DNA of 64,000 bases, from contig CM043950.1 of assembly GCA_014529385.2 (NCBI GenBank), positions 152,522,945-152,586,944 of the forward strand. The letters run 5' to 3'. The notes beneath the pieces are model-generated. The model saw only the letters and a list, made by a program, of their open reading frames with translations. It did no database searches and was not told the origin of the DNA. Of the stretch, positions 10,002-21,387 are shown piece after piece (position 1 is the stretch's first letter; each line of letters starts with the position of its first letter). Source of the DNA: Adiantum capillus-veneris (lineage: Eukaryota; Streptophyta; Polypodiopsida; Polypodiales; Pteridaceae). A program made the position numbers and the translations under genes.

Positions 10002-11152
10002 TGTGAGCGGGATGAAAACACACACAGCGCCTCTATAACGACCCGACACACACTCTTGGGAAGATACACACACACACTAGGGGGCACCACTCGGCTTACA
10101 CAACACACCTGGCCGAGACAGGAAACACACCTATGGAGTGAGAGGAGAGAGATTATCCACTTGCCCACTCCACACAGAGACACACACACACACACACACA
10201 CACACACCCAAAAAAACTCAGCTCAAAAGAGGAGAATTTCTGATGTTTAGATACAATTGAGCTTGGGCCAACACCAATGGGGCAAATAGCTCACACAATA
10301 TAGGTAAAATAAGCCAGAGACAATCACAAACTAGAGCAGAAACTTCGCTCATAGGAGAAACTTACACAGAAAAACAGCAGGAAAAGAGTGAGGAATTTGG
10401 CAAAATGGACAGCGCCATCGCATCCGTAACGGCCCAAAACCCTAGTCTACAATGTCAAAGTGCTCAAATCCGACCTCGGATGAGCAGTTTACGGCCAAAA
10501 CAGGCTCCAAAATGAGCAAAAACACACCTGCGGCTGTTCCTCCTCTCTTCTCCACGTTTTTTCTGGTCTTCTCTCAGTTTTTTCAGTTCCCACACTTAGT
10601 TTTATTAGTTGGGCACCCTTGGCCTTTTAGATGACCTCAAACGGACCCCGAACAGGCCAAAAACTGACCTCGCAGTGCATAGTTGTCACCTTTTTGCATC
10701 ATCCCACACCTGGCACTCAGCTTTTTTCCAATAATGCATCTCGCCACCACGTGAAGTGGCCCCAAAAAGTGGTCCTAATGATGACCTTTCTGCATAACTC
10801 TCACAAGAAAACACCCACGTTGTGTCCGTCCTCATCCGCGTGCAAATATTGACCTCGTTCGCCCTCCTGACGCCAGTAGATGCCATCTGACGCACCTGCT
10901 GACCTCACGTCGTCGGCCCGCGGATAGCTTCCTAGAGAAGTTTTACACGCTATAAAATCCTCATTATTGTAGAAAAAACATACTGGTACTGGTGATAGTG
11001 AAAATCGATGCACTATGTACATGCTGTCCTACCTGTACACATGTGGGCCCCACGTAACCACCTGGCTCTGCAAAATGGGCAATTCCTTATTTGATGCACC
11101 ATGCATGTGTATGTACATATGCACAATCCCTTGCTCCAAAAAACTCCTGACA
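10002..11152 (-). repeat. 5' LTR of the Gag-protease element
   Basis: The 1151-bp terminal repeat that would carry the element promoter. It matches 5428-6573 along its whole length, with small differences including a longer CA run at about 10183-10207. Confidence 0.93.
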
Positions 11153-11339
11153 ACAGCATCTTAACATCTCTTCACAACAGATCTTTATTCGAGGGATTAC
11201 TTAGCACATTACATGTTGGCCTCCAATTTGAGTATCATGCCGTTGAAAGCTTTCCAACTTAAGGTCGCATCCATCGAGAGGAAGAGAGGGATCATCATTC
11301 GCCTAACTCTATCTTTTTTCCGTAATCCCGAAGGTAGAC

Positions 11340-11890
11340 TTTAATATAAAAACTAAATCCAAAATCTTATCCTAAATCTAACCTAATTAAACATATGGTG
11401 ATTCTGAGCTAATTGAACATAGTTACTGGGTGAGTTAATAGATGTTAGATTCTAATGGGAATATGCATATTGTTGTGTAACTAGTGTTTGTTGTTTGGGC
11501 AAAGCCTTCATTGACATGCTCTAATTTCTAACCTAAATCTAATTTATTTTAAATCAAACATAAATCTAGATCTAATCTAATCTTAAACTCAACATAAACC
11601 TAAATCTAATCCAATCTTAAATCCTAAATCTAAATGTAATCTAACTTAAATCTAACTTAGCTAATCTTAAATCTAGCCCTAATTTTAAATCTAACCTAAT
11701 CTTAAGCTCAACATAAATATAAATTTAAATGTAATCTAAATCTTAACCTAATCTTAAGTCTAACCTAATTTTAAATTAAGCATAAATTTTAAATATAATC
11801 TAACGTAATCTTAGATCTTAATCTAACCTAATCTTAATTAAATGTAATTTTAAATCTAACCTAGCACTAAATCTTAATTTAACATTTCAT
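11340..11890. repeat. Degenerate AT-rich tandem repeat (TAAATCTAACCTAATCT-like)
   Basis: About 550 bp consists of diverged copies of a 12-18 bp motif such as AAATCTAACCTAATCTTA in one orientation. It codes for nothing. The motif vaguely recalls plant telomere repeat (CCCTAAA), but exact telomeric units are not seen. Confidence 0.85.
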
Positions 11891-11908
11891 TTCATATTTT
11901 TCTACTTT

Positions 11909-11912
<4 letters not shown>

Positions 11913-11954
<42 letters not shown>

Positions 11955-11972
11955 TTCTCTTTCTCTTTGTTT

Positions 11973-12014
<42 letters not shown>

Positions 12015-12184
12015 TCCTCTCTCAATGTGTGTGTATGCATTCTTTGTTTATGCATGTGTATATGTGTATGTGTTTTTTGTTTATGCATGTGTGTACTCTC
12101 TCTCTCTCTCTTAATGTGTGTGTGTGTGTGCATTCTTTGTTTATGCATGTGTCTGTGTGTATGCAGTTTTTGTTTATGCATGTG

Positions 12185-12240
<56 letters not shown>

Positions 12241-12250
12241 AAAGACACAA

Positions 12251-12283
<33 letters not shown>

Positions 12284-12440
12284 GGGGGGGGGGGAGAGAG
12301 AGAGAGAGAGAGAGAAAGAGGGGAAGGGAACATGAGAGAGAGGAGAGGGAAGGAGCATACCTGGCTCTCCTTCCTCTCCTCGTGTGTATCTGTGTGTGTG
12401 TGTGTGTGTGTGTGGAAGAAAGAGAGAGAGAGAGGGAGAG
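11913..12440. repeat. Compound microsatellite and minisatellite block
   Basis: The block contains (CT)n at about 11913-11947, 11978-12008 and 12188-12238. Between them is a minisatellite (about 12024-12188) whose unit contains TTTGTTTATGCATGTGT, repeated four times. After them come (TG)n, (GA)n and a run of 13 G (about 12281-12293), then another (TG)n near 12391-12414. Open frames here translate only to Ser-Leu, Arg-Glu or Cys-Val repeats and are not genes. Confidence 0.95.
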
Positions 12441-13968
12441 CGCGGGTTTACCTCTTTCGCTTGAGCTCCGAAACTCAGATATGAGATATGAGTTTTTGGA
12501 GCTCTCGGTTTATTTTTTACACGTGTCGGCGTCTCTATGCAACAAAGAAAATAGTGACACTGATAGCGACGCCGTGGATTTTCACTTTTGAGCATCGCAC
12601 TGCGAACGTCGCTAATGTGAGGTACCTCTTGTAGTGCTTTTCATGTGCAAAGCAGTCGGTGGCTCTCAATATGCACTGGAGTTGCCTGTGAGCTTCAGTA
12701 GAGTGAACAACTTTCCAAAATTATTTCCATATAGACTTGCATCACCTCGGAATGACAGCAATGTCGCATAGTCTGCGTGAAGGTTGTCTCAAACCCTAGC
12801 CCTTTGATGCAACTAAAATGGAATCCGAATTCCATGTATGGTGACTTTGTACTGCGTGCCCTCAACATCAATAACATTGGCTGCCTCTCTACCTCCATCA
12901 AAGAGGACGATATCTGCAACGTGTTGGCCTTCTAAGGTAGTCCACCTGCGAGCAAGCAAGGGAAGGAGCTCAGTAGCAAGAAGGGGGTGTGGAATGGGGG
13001 AGAGAGAGAGAGAGAAAGCAGCCCTTCTGGATTCTGGACTGTGCTTTTGCCTGTCGAGGATATGCGGGCGTATCAGAGGTGGAAGTTGGAAGTTGGAACT
13101 CATCTCTCTCTCTTTCTCCCACTCGCACTCTCTCTCTCTCTCTCTCGCTCGTATCACGTGAGTCGTGACTGCTCTTCAGTGTCACCTGTACATTGTGTCG
13201 CATCGTGCACATTGGCCTGAGACTCGCCTGATCGACCTTGTGTTGACATGTGTCCGGGGGAGGGGACCGGAATCCCTTCCCCCATTATAATATTATAGGT
13301 ATTGTAAATTAACTTTACAATAGCAGAATGGTGTGAACATCTTTAGAATTGGTAACTACTTCATATTGATGCTGATGTAAATTAACTTAAGTGAAAAGGT
13401 GTGAGCATCTTCGGAAGTGGATTGTTCTTGTAAAGAATAATGTAATATCGGTCATTTTCATGTGGCCAATCAGTAGGTTTACTTGCCATGAGGTGGGATG
13501 GATGGATCCAGGATCCTCATAAACGGGGGGAGCATCGCGTGACCATGGCCGTCGTCTTATAAAAACTATCTCGAGATGTCGTGTTGGGAGGGAAAAAAAT
13601 AATCTTGGGAGATGCACCCCTTTATGGTCTGGATTTTAACCCTCGCAGGTGGTGTGGGAGACAGATGCCTAACTAGTAGACAAATGTGTGTTTCTTGTAA
13701 TGAATGCAAGGCCATGAGGTTATAGTCAAAAGGCACAAATTTTGCGACTCAAACTTATCTCGAGATCTTGAAATTAGTTTTCAAAGATCGATGCACAAGA
13801 TTAAACAATGGTGATTCCTTTATGTGCATATAAACTTGAGGGTTCCGAATTTAGTAAAATCGGCTCTAAGCTTCCCATCAACAATTATAGAATGTAAATC
13901 GCTGAACAATAGCACATCGTTTTCACTTGCCATGAGGCGACTAATGTTGTAATCATGCTAGTAGGCGT
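12441..13968. other. No assignable gene
   Basis: About 1.5 kb between the microsatellite block and the copia element. A minus-strand frame near 12813-12960 (HVADIVLFDGGREAANVIDV) has non-repetitive composition and could be an old exon, but I cannot place it in any family. Short CT/GA runs occur at about 12998-13015 and 13103-13146. Confidence 0.4.
13964..13968. repeat. Target site duplication GGCGT (left)
   Basis: GGCGT directly precedes the left copia LTR and recurs directly after the right LTR at 19156-19160, a perfect 5-bp duplication of the kind copia integrase makes. Confidence 0.93.
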
Positions 13969-14247
13969 TGTAGACATGTAGTAGTGTTAGTGTGTATACG
14001 CGCTTCACCAGGGGCACTTTTCTCCCACTGGGTTTTTCCCCCTGGACATCCGGTGTGAAAGGACACCTTATCTCTTAGGGTTTCATATAAGCTTTGTAGC
14101 TTTGAGTTTGTATACTCTATTATTATTCCAATACAGAGAGAGAGACTACAGAGATCTTGTACACAAGCTCTGTGTCTTCTCCTTCTCCATCTTCTTCCTA
14201 CTCTGAGTTGCGTCTTCCTTCTATTTCCTGTTTCATCATCTTCAACA
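13969..14247 (+). repeat. 5' LTR of copia element
   Basis: A 279-bp LTR. A TATA-like CATATAAG at 14084-14091 followed by a GA-rich stretch (14135-14150) is a plausible core promoter, judged by position only. Confidence 0.94.
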
Positions 14248-14249
14248 AT

Positions 14250-14261
14250 TGGTATCAGAGC
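14250..14261 (+). other. Primer binding site (initiator tRNA-Met)
   Basis: TGGTATCAGAGC, two bases after the LTR, is the standard plant copia site complementary to the 3' end of initiator tRNA-Met. It primes minus-strand DNA synthesis. Confidence 0.95.
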
Positions 14262-14646
14262 GAGGTGATTTCCAGAGCCTCTACTTGCGTTTTCGCGTCC
14301 GCGCGCGCAATCGCAGTTTTCAGGCAGTTTTCGGAAAATTTGCTCGTGGGAGCATCCTCCACGTTCCGGGAGCATTCTGAATAGGAGACCTGGGGTTTTA
14401 CCCCCCTTTCGAAGCCGTTCGAGCCCTCAGAATTTTGTTCTGAGCAGCGTAGCAGAAGTTACTTTTCGGAGGCATTTAGATCAAGAGGGTGTGCTTTTTG
14501 ACAGATTTTCTTCAGGTAAACAGTTCTTTTGGGAAGCAGCTTGTCTTAGCTTTGTGCTGAGATTTTGTGTAGAGTTTTTCTTGGATTGGAGAGGAGATTT
14601 GTGAGTCTCTTGGAGGTTCTTTTGCTCTCTTGTGTACATCTACAGT

Positions 14647-17600
14647 ATGGCTCAATCTACGGAGAAAGAGATTTTTGGTGCGTTTACATCCGAAGACAAA
14701 TTGGATGGTACCAACTATTCTCTTTGGTCTTTTATGACCAAAAATGTTTTGGTTGGTAAAGGATTGTGGGATTATGTATCTGGAGATGAAGTTCGTCCAG
14801 TTAGCATTGCACCTGCCACGCCTGGTCGTGGTGCAGCTGTTGGTGCAGGACCCTCACAAGTCACTCCAGAGCAAAAGAGATGGGATACTAAAGATGCACA
14901 GGCTATGGCTGTGATTGCCTTAACCATAAAGAGGAGAATCACACCACATATCAGATCTTGCAAAACTTCTGAGGATGCTTGGAACACTCTGCAAGCTATG
15001 TTTGGAGGAAGAAACGCTGCCAGAATAGAGTTTTTGAAGAAACAACTTGACAAAATACAGATGGACGAAGGTGATGATATTGTTGAGCATCTTACAAAAA
15101 TCAGGGATCTTAAAGAGCAATTGCTTAGCATTGATGAAGTGATTCGAGAGAAGGACTTGGTTTCCAAAACACTCAATTCACTACCACCATCTTATTTGAC
15201 TTTTCAGACTTCTTTGACTCTGTCTTTGCGAGCTAATCCTGACCCTCTTCATTTTGAAGAGTTAGTGGCTTTGCTATTGCAGGAGGATCAATCACGTAAG
15301 AACAAGTCTTTACAGGTGGATGGTATGGATCATGCTCTTGTTGTACAGAACAAAAACAACGGTAAAGAGAGTGCTCATCACTCCATGTCTGGTGCCGGAC
15401 AGTCTTCAGAGAAGTCTAAAGGTGATTCCGACAAGTCCAAGAAGAAAAGTAAATGTCACTACTGCAAGAAACCTGGTCACTACATTAGTGAGTGTAAAAA
15501 GCGAATTGCTAAAGAAAAGAAGAAAGAGTCAAGTTTGGTTGTTTCAGCTTCTGGTGATTCTTCTACAGCTAAAGAAGAGTCTGCAAACTTTGTGCAGGAT
15601 TCTTATGCTTTTGTAGTATGTTCAGATTTTTCTGCTTACAGTGTTGACAAGACACAAATGATTTGGTACTTTGATAGTGGTGCATCCAGGCATATTACTT
15701 CAAGGAAGGATTTGTTTTGTTCATTGGATGCAGCTCCAGCAGGAAAGAAGGTGACATGTGCAAATAATGCTTCTTATCCAATCAAAGGCGTTGGTAAGAT
15801 TTTGATTACCATTTCAGATGGTTCAGATTTATGCTTGCCAGATGTCGTATATGTTCCAGGGATCAAGAAGAATTTGTTGTTTGTATCCTCTCTTGCAAAA
15901 AATGGTCTTCGGGTCATTTTTGAGGATGACAGATGTGTTGTACGAGATCGAGAGAATGGTTATTCTCTTATCACTACAGGTACGCTGGACAATGGACTAT
16001 TTGTGCTAGATCGTTATGAAAAGCAGATTCAGGTATGTATTGCAGAAACAAAGACTCAGGCCATGCAGGATGCTGAGTTGTGGCATGCTAGATTTGGGCA
16101 TGTTGGTTATGGCACTTTGATGACTTTACAACGTCATAATATGGTGCATCATTTGTCTTTATTGGAGATGCCACCAAGACATGTATGTGAAGGTTGCGTT
16201 CTTGGAAAGATGCACAGATTTGCATTTTTGCAGGATGGTTCAGTTAGAACGACACGAAAGTTGCAGCTTGTACACAATGATGTATGTGGTCCTATGAGGA
16301 CGCCATCTATAGGAAACAGCCTTTATTTTGTGACCTTCATTGATGACTTTTCCAGGTTTTGTTGGGTGTATCCACTCAAAGCAAAGTCAGATGTGTTTGC
16401 AGTTTTTCAACATTATGTCACCAGGGTTGAAAACGAAACAGGTTGCAAAGTACAGACTCTTCGTACTGATCGAGGAGGTGAATACATGTCAGGTGCATTT
16501 AAGGATTTTTTGGGAAAGAAAGGCATTAAACACCAATGCACTATGCCATACACACCACAACAGAATGGTGTTGCAGAAAGGAAGAACAGGTCTTTAATGG
16601 AGACGGCTAGATGTATGCTCAAGGCTAAGAGTTTGCCTCATAAGCTATGGATGGAGGCAGTTGCTTGTGCAACACATGTTTTGAACAAGTGTCCTACTCG
16701 TGCCTTGAAGACCATTACTGCATATGAAGCTTGGTATGAAAAAAAACCTTCAGTCAGTTATCTTCGTGTTTTTGGTTGTCTTGCTTATGCTCACATCCCT
16801 CAGTAGTTACGTGGGAAGCTTGATGATAAGGCAATCAAATGTATATTTGTGGGGTACAGTAGTGGAAGTAAAGGTTATAGACTTTACAATCCTGCTACAA
16901 ACAAGATTTTTGAAAGTCGTGATGTAATTTTTGCAGAAACTACTACTCAACCTATGGTTGCTTTTGATGTACCTCATATGCAGACACATGATGTATTTGA
17001 AGGTTTGCTTCCTTCTTTTGTGGAGAATCAAGAATCACAACAGGTTGATAATCTTGATCAATCTTTTGATCAGCATGTGACACCTCATGATGTAGAGGAA
17101 ATTGTGCGTGAAGAGCAAGAAGTTCTCAAGGAAGAAAGAACCTTGCCTAAATGGGTTCAGAAAACTTTGCAGGATAGCAAGTTGGATGCACCGTTGCCAT
17201 GAAAAACACGTGCTGGTACTACTTTTGGCAGAGAGCAAGTAGATTTGGCTTGCTTTAGCACTCTTTGTGATGCAGATGAGCCTGATTCATTTGAACAAGC
17301 TTTAGAGTGTGTTCAGTGGAAAGATGCTATGGAGCAAGAAATTGATTCTATTCATAAGAATCATACATGGGATCTAGTGGACTTGCCTACAGGTAAAAAG
17401 CCTATTGGTACAAAGTGGGTTTTTAGGGTAAAAAGGAAACAAGATGGTACTGTTGACAGGCACAAAGCAAGGCTTGTAGCAAAAGGCTATGCGCAACAGA
17501 AAGGCATAGATTATGATGAAACCTTTGCTCTTACTTCTCGTGCGTCCACAGTTAGATCACTAGTTGCAATTGCTGCTCATCATGGTTGGAAAGTGCATCA

Positions 17601-18828
17601 GTTGGATATCAAAACTGCTTTTTTGAATGGTGATTTGCAGGAAGAAGTTTATGTAAGTCAACCAAGTGGTTTTGTTGTAAAAGGTCAAGAGCAAAAGGTA
17701 TGTAGATTGCGTAAAGCTTTGTATGGTCTCAAACAGGCTCCAAGAGCATGGTATGAGAAGATACATACTTATTTGATTGGCCAGGGATTTCAGAATAGTC
17801 CAACAGAAAGTACTTTGTATGTCAAAAAGAGAGATGGAGTTCTCATTATGCTAACACTTTATGTGGATGATATGCTTCTTACAGGCAATACTGCAGATGA
17901 AATTGAAGCGTTTAAAGATGCTTTGAGAAAAACCTTTGAGATGTCTGATCTTGGTTTGCTACATTATTACTTGGGTATTCAGTTTGTGCAATCAGAGGAT
18001 GGCATATACATGTTGCAGGCAAAATATTTGCATAAAATTTTGGACAATTTTGGTATGCAAAATTGTAAGCCAATCTCTACACCCGTAGAAACTGGATCAA
18101 AGTTGAGCATGCACGATGCTGGAGAACCTTTTGATGTACATACTTATGCAGCAGCGGTTGGTTGCTTGATATATTTGGCAGGCAACACTCGTCCAGAAAT
18201 TCAATTTGGGGTTTCACAAGCAAGCAGATTTATGCACAGCCCAGGTATGCATCATTGGCAGGCTGTGAAGCGCATACTTCGTTACCTTTCAGGTACCCCT
18301 AATCTTGCCATGTTCTTTCCAAGGGGGGATATGTATGGAAAGCACAGTTCTATGCAGCTTCTTGGTTACAACGATTCCGATTGGGCTGGTGATTTTGACA
18401 CACGACATTCCACAAGTGGCAATTGTTTTTTCTTGGGAAATGCATGTATATCTTGGCTAAGCAAGAAGCAACCCACAGTGGCTACATCAACTTGTGAAGC
18501 TGAGTACAGGGCAGCTTTCACGGCAACAGTTGATTGTGTATGGATACGCAGGTTATTGACAGATCTTTGTGAGTGTCAACAGGCACCCACTACCATTTTC
18601 ACTGACAGTCAGAGTGCTATGGCAGTTGCAAGGAATCCAGTATTTCATGCAAGAACAAAGCACATAGAGGTTCACTACCACTATGTCAGGGAAAGGCTAC
18701 ATGCAGGGGAGATCACACTAACTTATTGTCCTACACAGGATAACATTGCAGATCTATTTACGAAGGCGTTATCACGAGGAAAGTTTGAAGCTTTCCGAAA
18801 AGCTTTGGGCTTACTCTCATACACATGA
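14647..18828 (+). pseudogene. Copia Gag-Pol polyprotein, interrupted by two stops
   Basis: This is a single 1394-codon frame from the ATG at 14647 (MAQSTEKEIFGAF), chosen over the in-frame ATG at 14632 because copia Gag homology starts there. Blocks in order: Gag (DGTNYSLWSFMTKNVLVG); CCHC knuckle CHYCKKPGHYISEC (~270); protease WYFDSGASRHIT (~343); pre-integrase ELWHARFGHVGYGTL; integrase core with VHNDVCGPM, TDRGGEYMS and PQQNGVAERKN, i.e. D, D and E of the catalytic triad (~540-650); RT with KARLVAKGYAQQKGIDYDE and LYVDDMLLTG (~1071); RNase H with DSDWAGD, STCEAEYRA and FTDSQSAM. Codon 720 is TAG (16804) just after the integrase core, and codon 852 is TGA (17200) between integrase and RT. 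The phase continues unchanged through both. A C-to-T change in CAG and in CGA would explain them. Otherwise the frame is intact, including all catalytic residues I can check. Confidence 0.95.
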
Positions 18829-18865
18829 TGATCTGCTACCTTGTACGGATTCACACTATCACTAC

Positions 18866-18875
18866 AGGGGGGATT
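18866..18875 (+). other. Polypurine tract of copia element
   Basis: AGGGGGGATT directly precedes the right LTR, the expected place for plus-strand priming. Confidence 0.85.
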
Positions 18876-19155
18876 TGTAGACATGTAGTAGTGTTAGTGT
18901 GTATACGCGCTTCACCAGGGGCACTTTTCTCCCACTGGGTTTTTCCCCCTGGACATCCGGTGTGAAAGGACACCTTATCTCTTAGGGTTTCATATAAGCT
19001 TTGTAGCTCTGAGTTTGTATACTCTATTATTATTCCAATACAGAGAGAGAGACTACAGAGATCTTGTACACAAGCTCTGTGTCTTCTCCTTCTCCATCTT
19101 CTTCCTACTCTGAGTTGCTGTCTTCCTTCTGTTTCCTGTTTCATCATCTTCAACA
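18876..19155 (+). repeat. 3' LTR of copia element
   Basis: A 280-bp copy of the LTR at 13969-14247, with only a few differences (for example a one-base insertion in GAGTTGCTGTC). Confidence 0.94.
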
Positions 19156-19333
19156 GGCGTCCCCAATTTCGGAAACAGTTAGATAAAGGGGTATCTCGGG
19201 AGATCCTCTTGATGCATTTGAAGTGAAAAAGGGTGGAGCAGGTAGGCGTCCCCAATTTCGGAAGCAGCTAGGTAAAGGAGTATCTCGGGAGATCCTCTTG
19301 ATGCATTTGAAGTGAAAAAGGGTGGAGCAGGCA
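19156..19333. repeat. 89-bp tandem duplication at the copia insertion site
   Basis: Two copies start GGCGTCCCCAATTTCGGAA (19156 and 19245) and end GGGTGGAGCAGG. The copia target duplication GGCGT is the first five bases of the unit, so the element inserted at a unit boundary or within a longer array. Confidence 0.9.
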
Positions 19334-20633
19334 CGTGCAAGCGAGGGAGAAAGGCAGGTGGTTTTTGTATAGCGATAACACGACGTCGGAGAGAGAGAGA
19401 CAGAGAGAAAGAGAGTGGAGCTCTCGTTGTGTGAGTCGCGCAGCTCGTGTGTTGAGCTTGAACAGGGAGAGAGGCAAGGCCGCGTAGATTTGTGAGTCGT
19501 GGCCGCAGGTGAGGTGCATCGTAGTGGCGACGCTGGTCATGCCTATGGGAGGCGCAACATGGTGGAGGCACAAGGGGGCGAGCCATCTGGCGATGGGCAG
19601 CACGGTGGTACGCAGAGCGCCACGCGATGGCGACGACACAGGGCAAGCGAAGAGAGAGGAGAGAGAAGAATTGCTTTTGCTTTTGCTTGGAGCAGAAGCA
19701 TCTGAGGAGATTCGCTTTAATAGACAAATCGACCGAGTAGCAACCAATAGGGATATTAATCATGTGATTCATTCCAAGCATGTCACCCTAGCCTTGAAAT
19801 GAAGGGCTCAAAACCAAGTTTGTCTGGAGCATTGTTGCAACAAATAACGATGAAGTAATACGAATGCTCCAAGCATGTCACCTCAACATTATTTTGTGAG
19901 AAAATGGGAGTGAGAGAGAGAGAGATATGAATTAGCAAGAATCTCCCTAGATTCCATTTGTTAGCTCAATTTACTGTCTAAAATTCCATCATAATGTCCT
20001 ACAGTAGCGCAAGTTTGAACGACCCGATGTCACAACGTAGTCGTTGATGTGAGTAGCAGCTTGCAAGTTAAAAGAAAATTTGCTTTCTTGAGTTGTGCCC
20101 TCCAGAGTACCATGTTACCCCGCTCTTTTTGTGTGACAATGCATTTGAGCCTCCCCTTGTGTCCACATGCTTCGTCTCTTGGGCATCTCTTTCCACTCCA
20201 TGCATACCCTCAACTTCATGGCCTTCCCTTTTGCTGTTGAATTCAAGTGAGAGATCTTTGTTGATTCCCATTATAAGAAATGGGTACTCCCTTCTACTCA
20301 CAAAAAGGATGTTGTCAATAGAGAATCAATCCTTTTTGGCCCACCAAAAGTGCATGCATGATATAGTGGAGACTGTCCCTTTTGAGTTTTAGCCAAGATT
20401 GCCTTTCATATTTGTGGGATGTACAAAAGCTTCGTATGGTCAACATTTATCATCGTTATAGGGCTAATTACAACAAGTCTTAGAGAATTCATGTCAAAAA
20501 AGTCCATTTCAACACAAACTTGTCATATCTAGCTAGGTATCGTCTGAGGAAATGGAATACCAACCTGCGCGGAAACTTGTGAAGTTCAAACATTGTGTGA
20601 GAATTAAACAATGAGAAGGACTCTAATTTAGAA
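19334..20633. other. No assignable gene
   Basis: GC-rich at first (about 19330-19700) with overlapping frames on both strands, none of them recognisable, then AT-rich. A GA-rich run lies near 19388-19412. I see no RNA gene or transposon terminus. Confidence 0.4.
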
Positions 20634-20700
20634 TCTATACTATCTATTAAGCAGGCAAGGATTCCGGCATGCCACGTGGTGGAAGGGGAGGCCAACAACC
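20634..20700 (+). mobile_element. Helitron-like 5' terminus
   Basis: After an A, the sequence reads TCTATACTATCTATTAAGCA, followed by a CCACGTGG box. Plant Helitrons typically start with TC in a TCTATACTAT context, and an A before the TC fits insertion between A and T. I could not find the matching 3' hairpin and CTRR end, so only the terminus is called. Confidence 0.45.
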
Positions 20701-20771
20701 CATCACACAAAAATTGCGAAGAGTGGCCGTGAGGCGAACAGAGATACAAATGAAAGCCGAACAGTCGTGGC

Positions 20772-20775
<4 letters not shown>

Positions 20776-20803
<28 letters not shown>

Positions 20804-21034
20804 ACATTGTCGTTGACCCTCGACATGGGAGAAGAGAGAGAGATGCTAGCTACATCACCTACTGACAGAGTTATAGCCATCTACATTTGAAAGCTTTACC
20901 AAGTATGAAGGTAGCAGAGAGGAACCCTCGGAAACCATGATGAGCAGCCAAGAAGGCAAAGCGAAATACAAGTGATGGTTCAAGCATGCTGCTAAGGCTA
21001 ATGCCACGCAGTCAGGTGCCTAACTGTTGAATGT

Positions 21035-21102
<68 letters not shown>

Positions 21103-21170
21103 GTAGGATTATACAAGGGAGACCAAGATGTGTGTGTATGTGTGTGTGTGTGTGAGAGAGAGAGAGATAT
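20776..21170. repeat. Cluster of (GA)n and (TG)n microsatellites
   Basis: (GA)n at 20776-20803, (TG)n then (GA)n at 21033-21099, and a second (TG)n(AG)n at about 21130-21168. The frames here are simple-repeat translations only. Confidence 0.95.
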
Positions 21171-21387
21171 ATATTTTTAACAGGTTTCACCAAAGGAACT
21201 GAAATATTCGAAAACCAGTTAGTAGAGTACGCTCAAAAACCTGGATTAGCAGCACCAATTTATGATATAAAAAATGAGGGGTGTGTTTGTTGTTTTGTTG
21301 GTTTGTTGGTTGGGGGGGGGGGGGGTGGGGGGGTTTGGGTTTGTCATAGGTGTATCTGTTAAAGCAAGCCATGTGATTTCATCACCT

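Larger units (their letters stand above)
5428..11152 (-). mobile_element. Non-autonomous Gag-protease LTR retrotransposon (TR-GAG-like)
   Basis: This is a complete LTR element of 5725 bp. Its LTRs (5428-6573 and 10002-11152) both begin TGTGAGCGGG and end CTCCTGACA, with the canonical TG...CA. It is flanked by a perfect 4-bp repeat ACAG (5424-5427 and 11153-11156), a plausible target duplication. Coding is on the minus strand, so the right LTR is the 5' one. Only Gag and a Ty3/gypsy-type aspartic protease are encoded. The protease ORF stops about 50 bp from the 3' LTR, leaving no room for reverse transcriptase, RNase H or integrase, so those activities must come from a partner element. I counted roughly 20 substitutions between the LTRs by eye (under 2 percent), so the insertion is fairly young. 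Confidence 0.9.
13969..19155 (+). mobile_element. Ty1/copia LTR retrotransposon, structurally complete
   Basis: The element is 5187 bp, with LTRs at 13969-14247 and 18876-19155 (279 and 280 bp; start TGTAGACATG, end CTTCAACA), a 5-bp target duplication GGCGT, primer site TGGTATCAGAGC two bases inside the left LTR, and a purine tract before the right LTR. One long frame encodes gag, protease, integrase, RT and RNase H in the copia order, with integrase before RT. The LTRs differ at only a handful of bases, so the insertion is young. The coding frame holds two premature stops, so this copy is probably not autonomous now but could still be moved in trans. Confidence 0.96.

Noticed and set aside
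11967-12595. Long frames rich in Ser-Leu, Arg-Glu, Cys-Val or His-Thr in this and other microsatellite regions
   Set aside because: They are direct translations of CT, GA, TG and CA repeats; no stop can occur in such repeats, so open length is not evidence.
12813-13157. Minus-strand ORF with HVADIVLFDGGREAANVIDV
   Set aside because: Part of it has non-repetitive, protein-like composition, but half is microsatellite translation and I recognise no family, so it is noted only as a possible old exon.
19268-19802. Overlapping frames on both strands at 19.3-19.8 kb
   Set aside because: GC-rich sequence keeps several frames open at once; none has a recognisable motif and one starts in the 89-bp tandem repeat.
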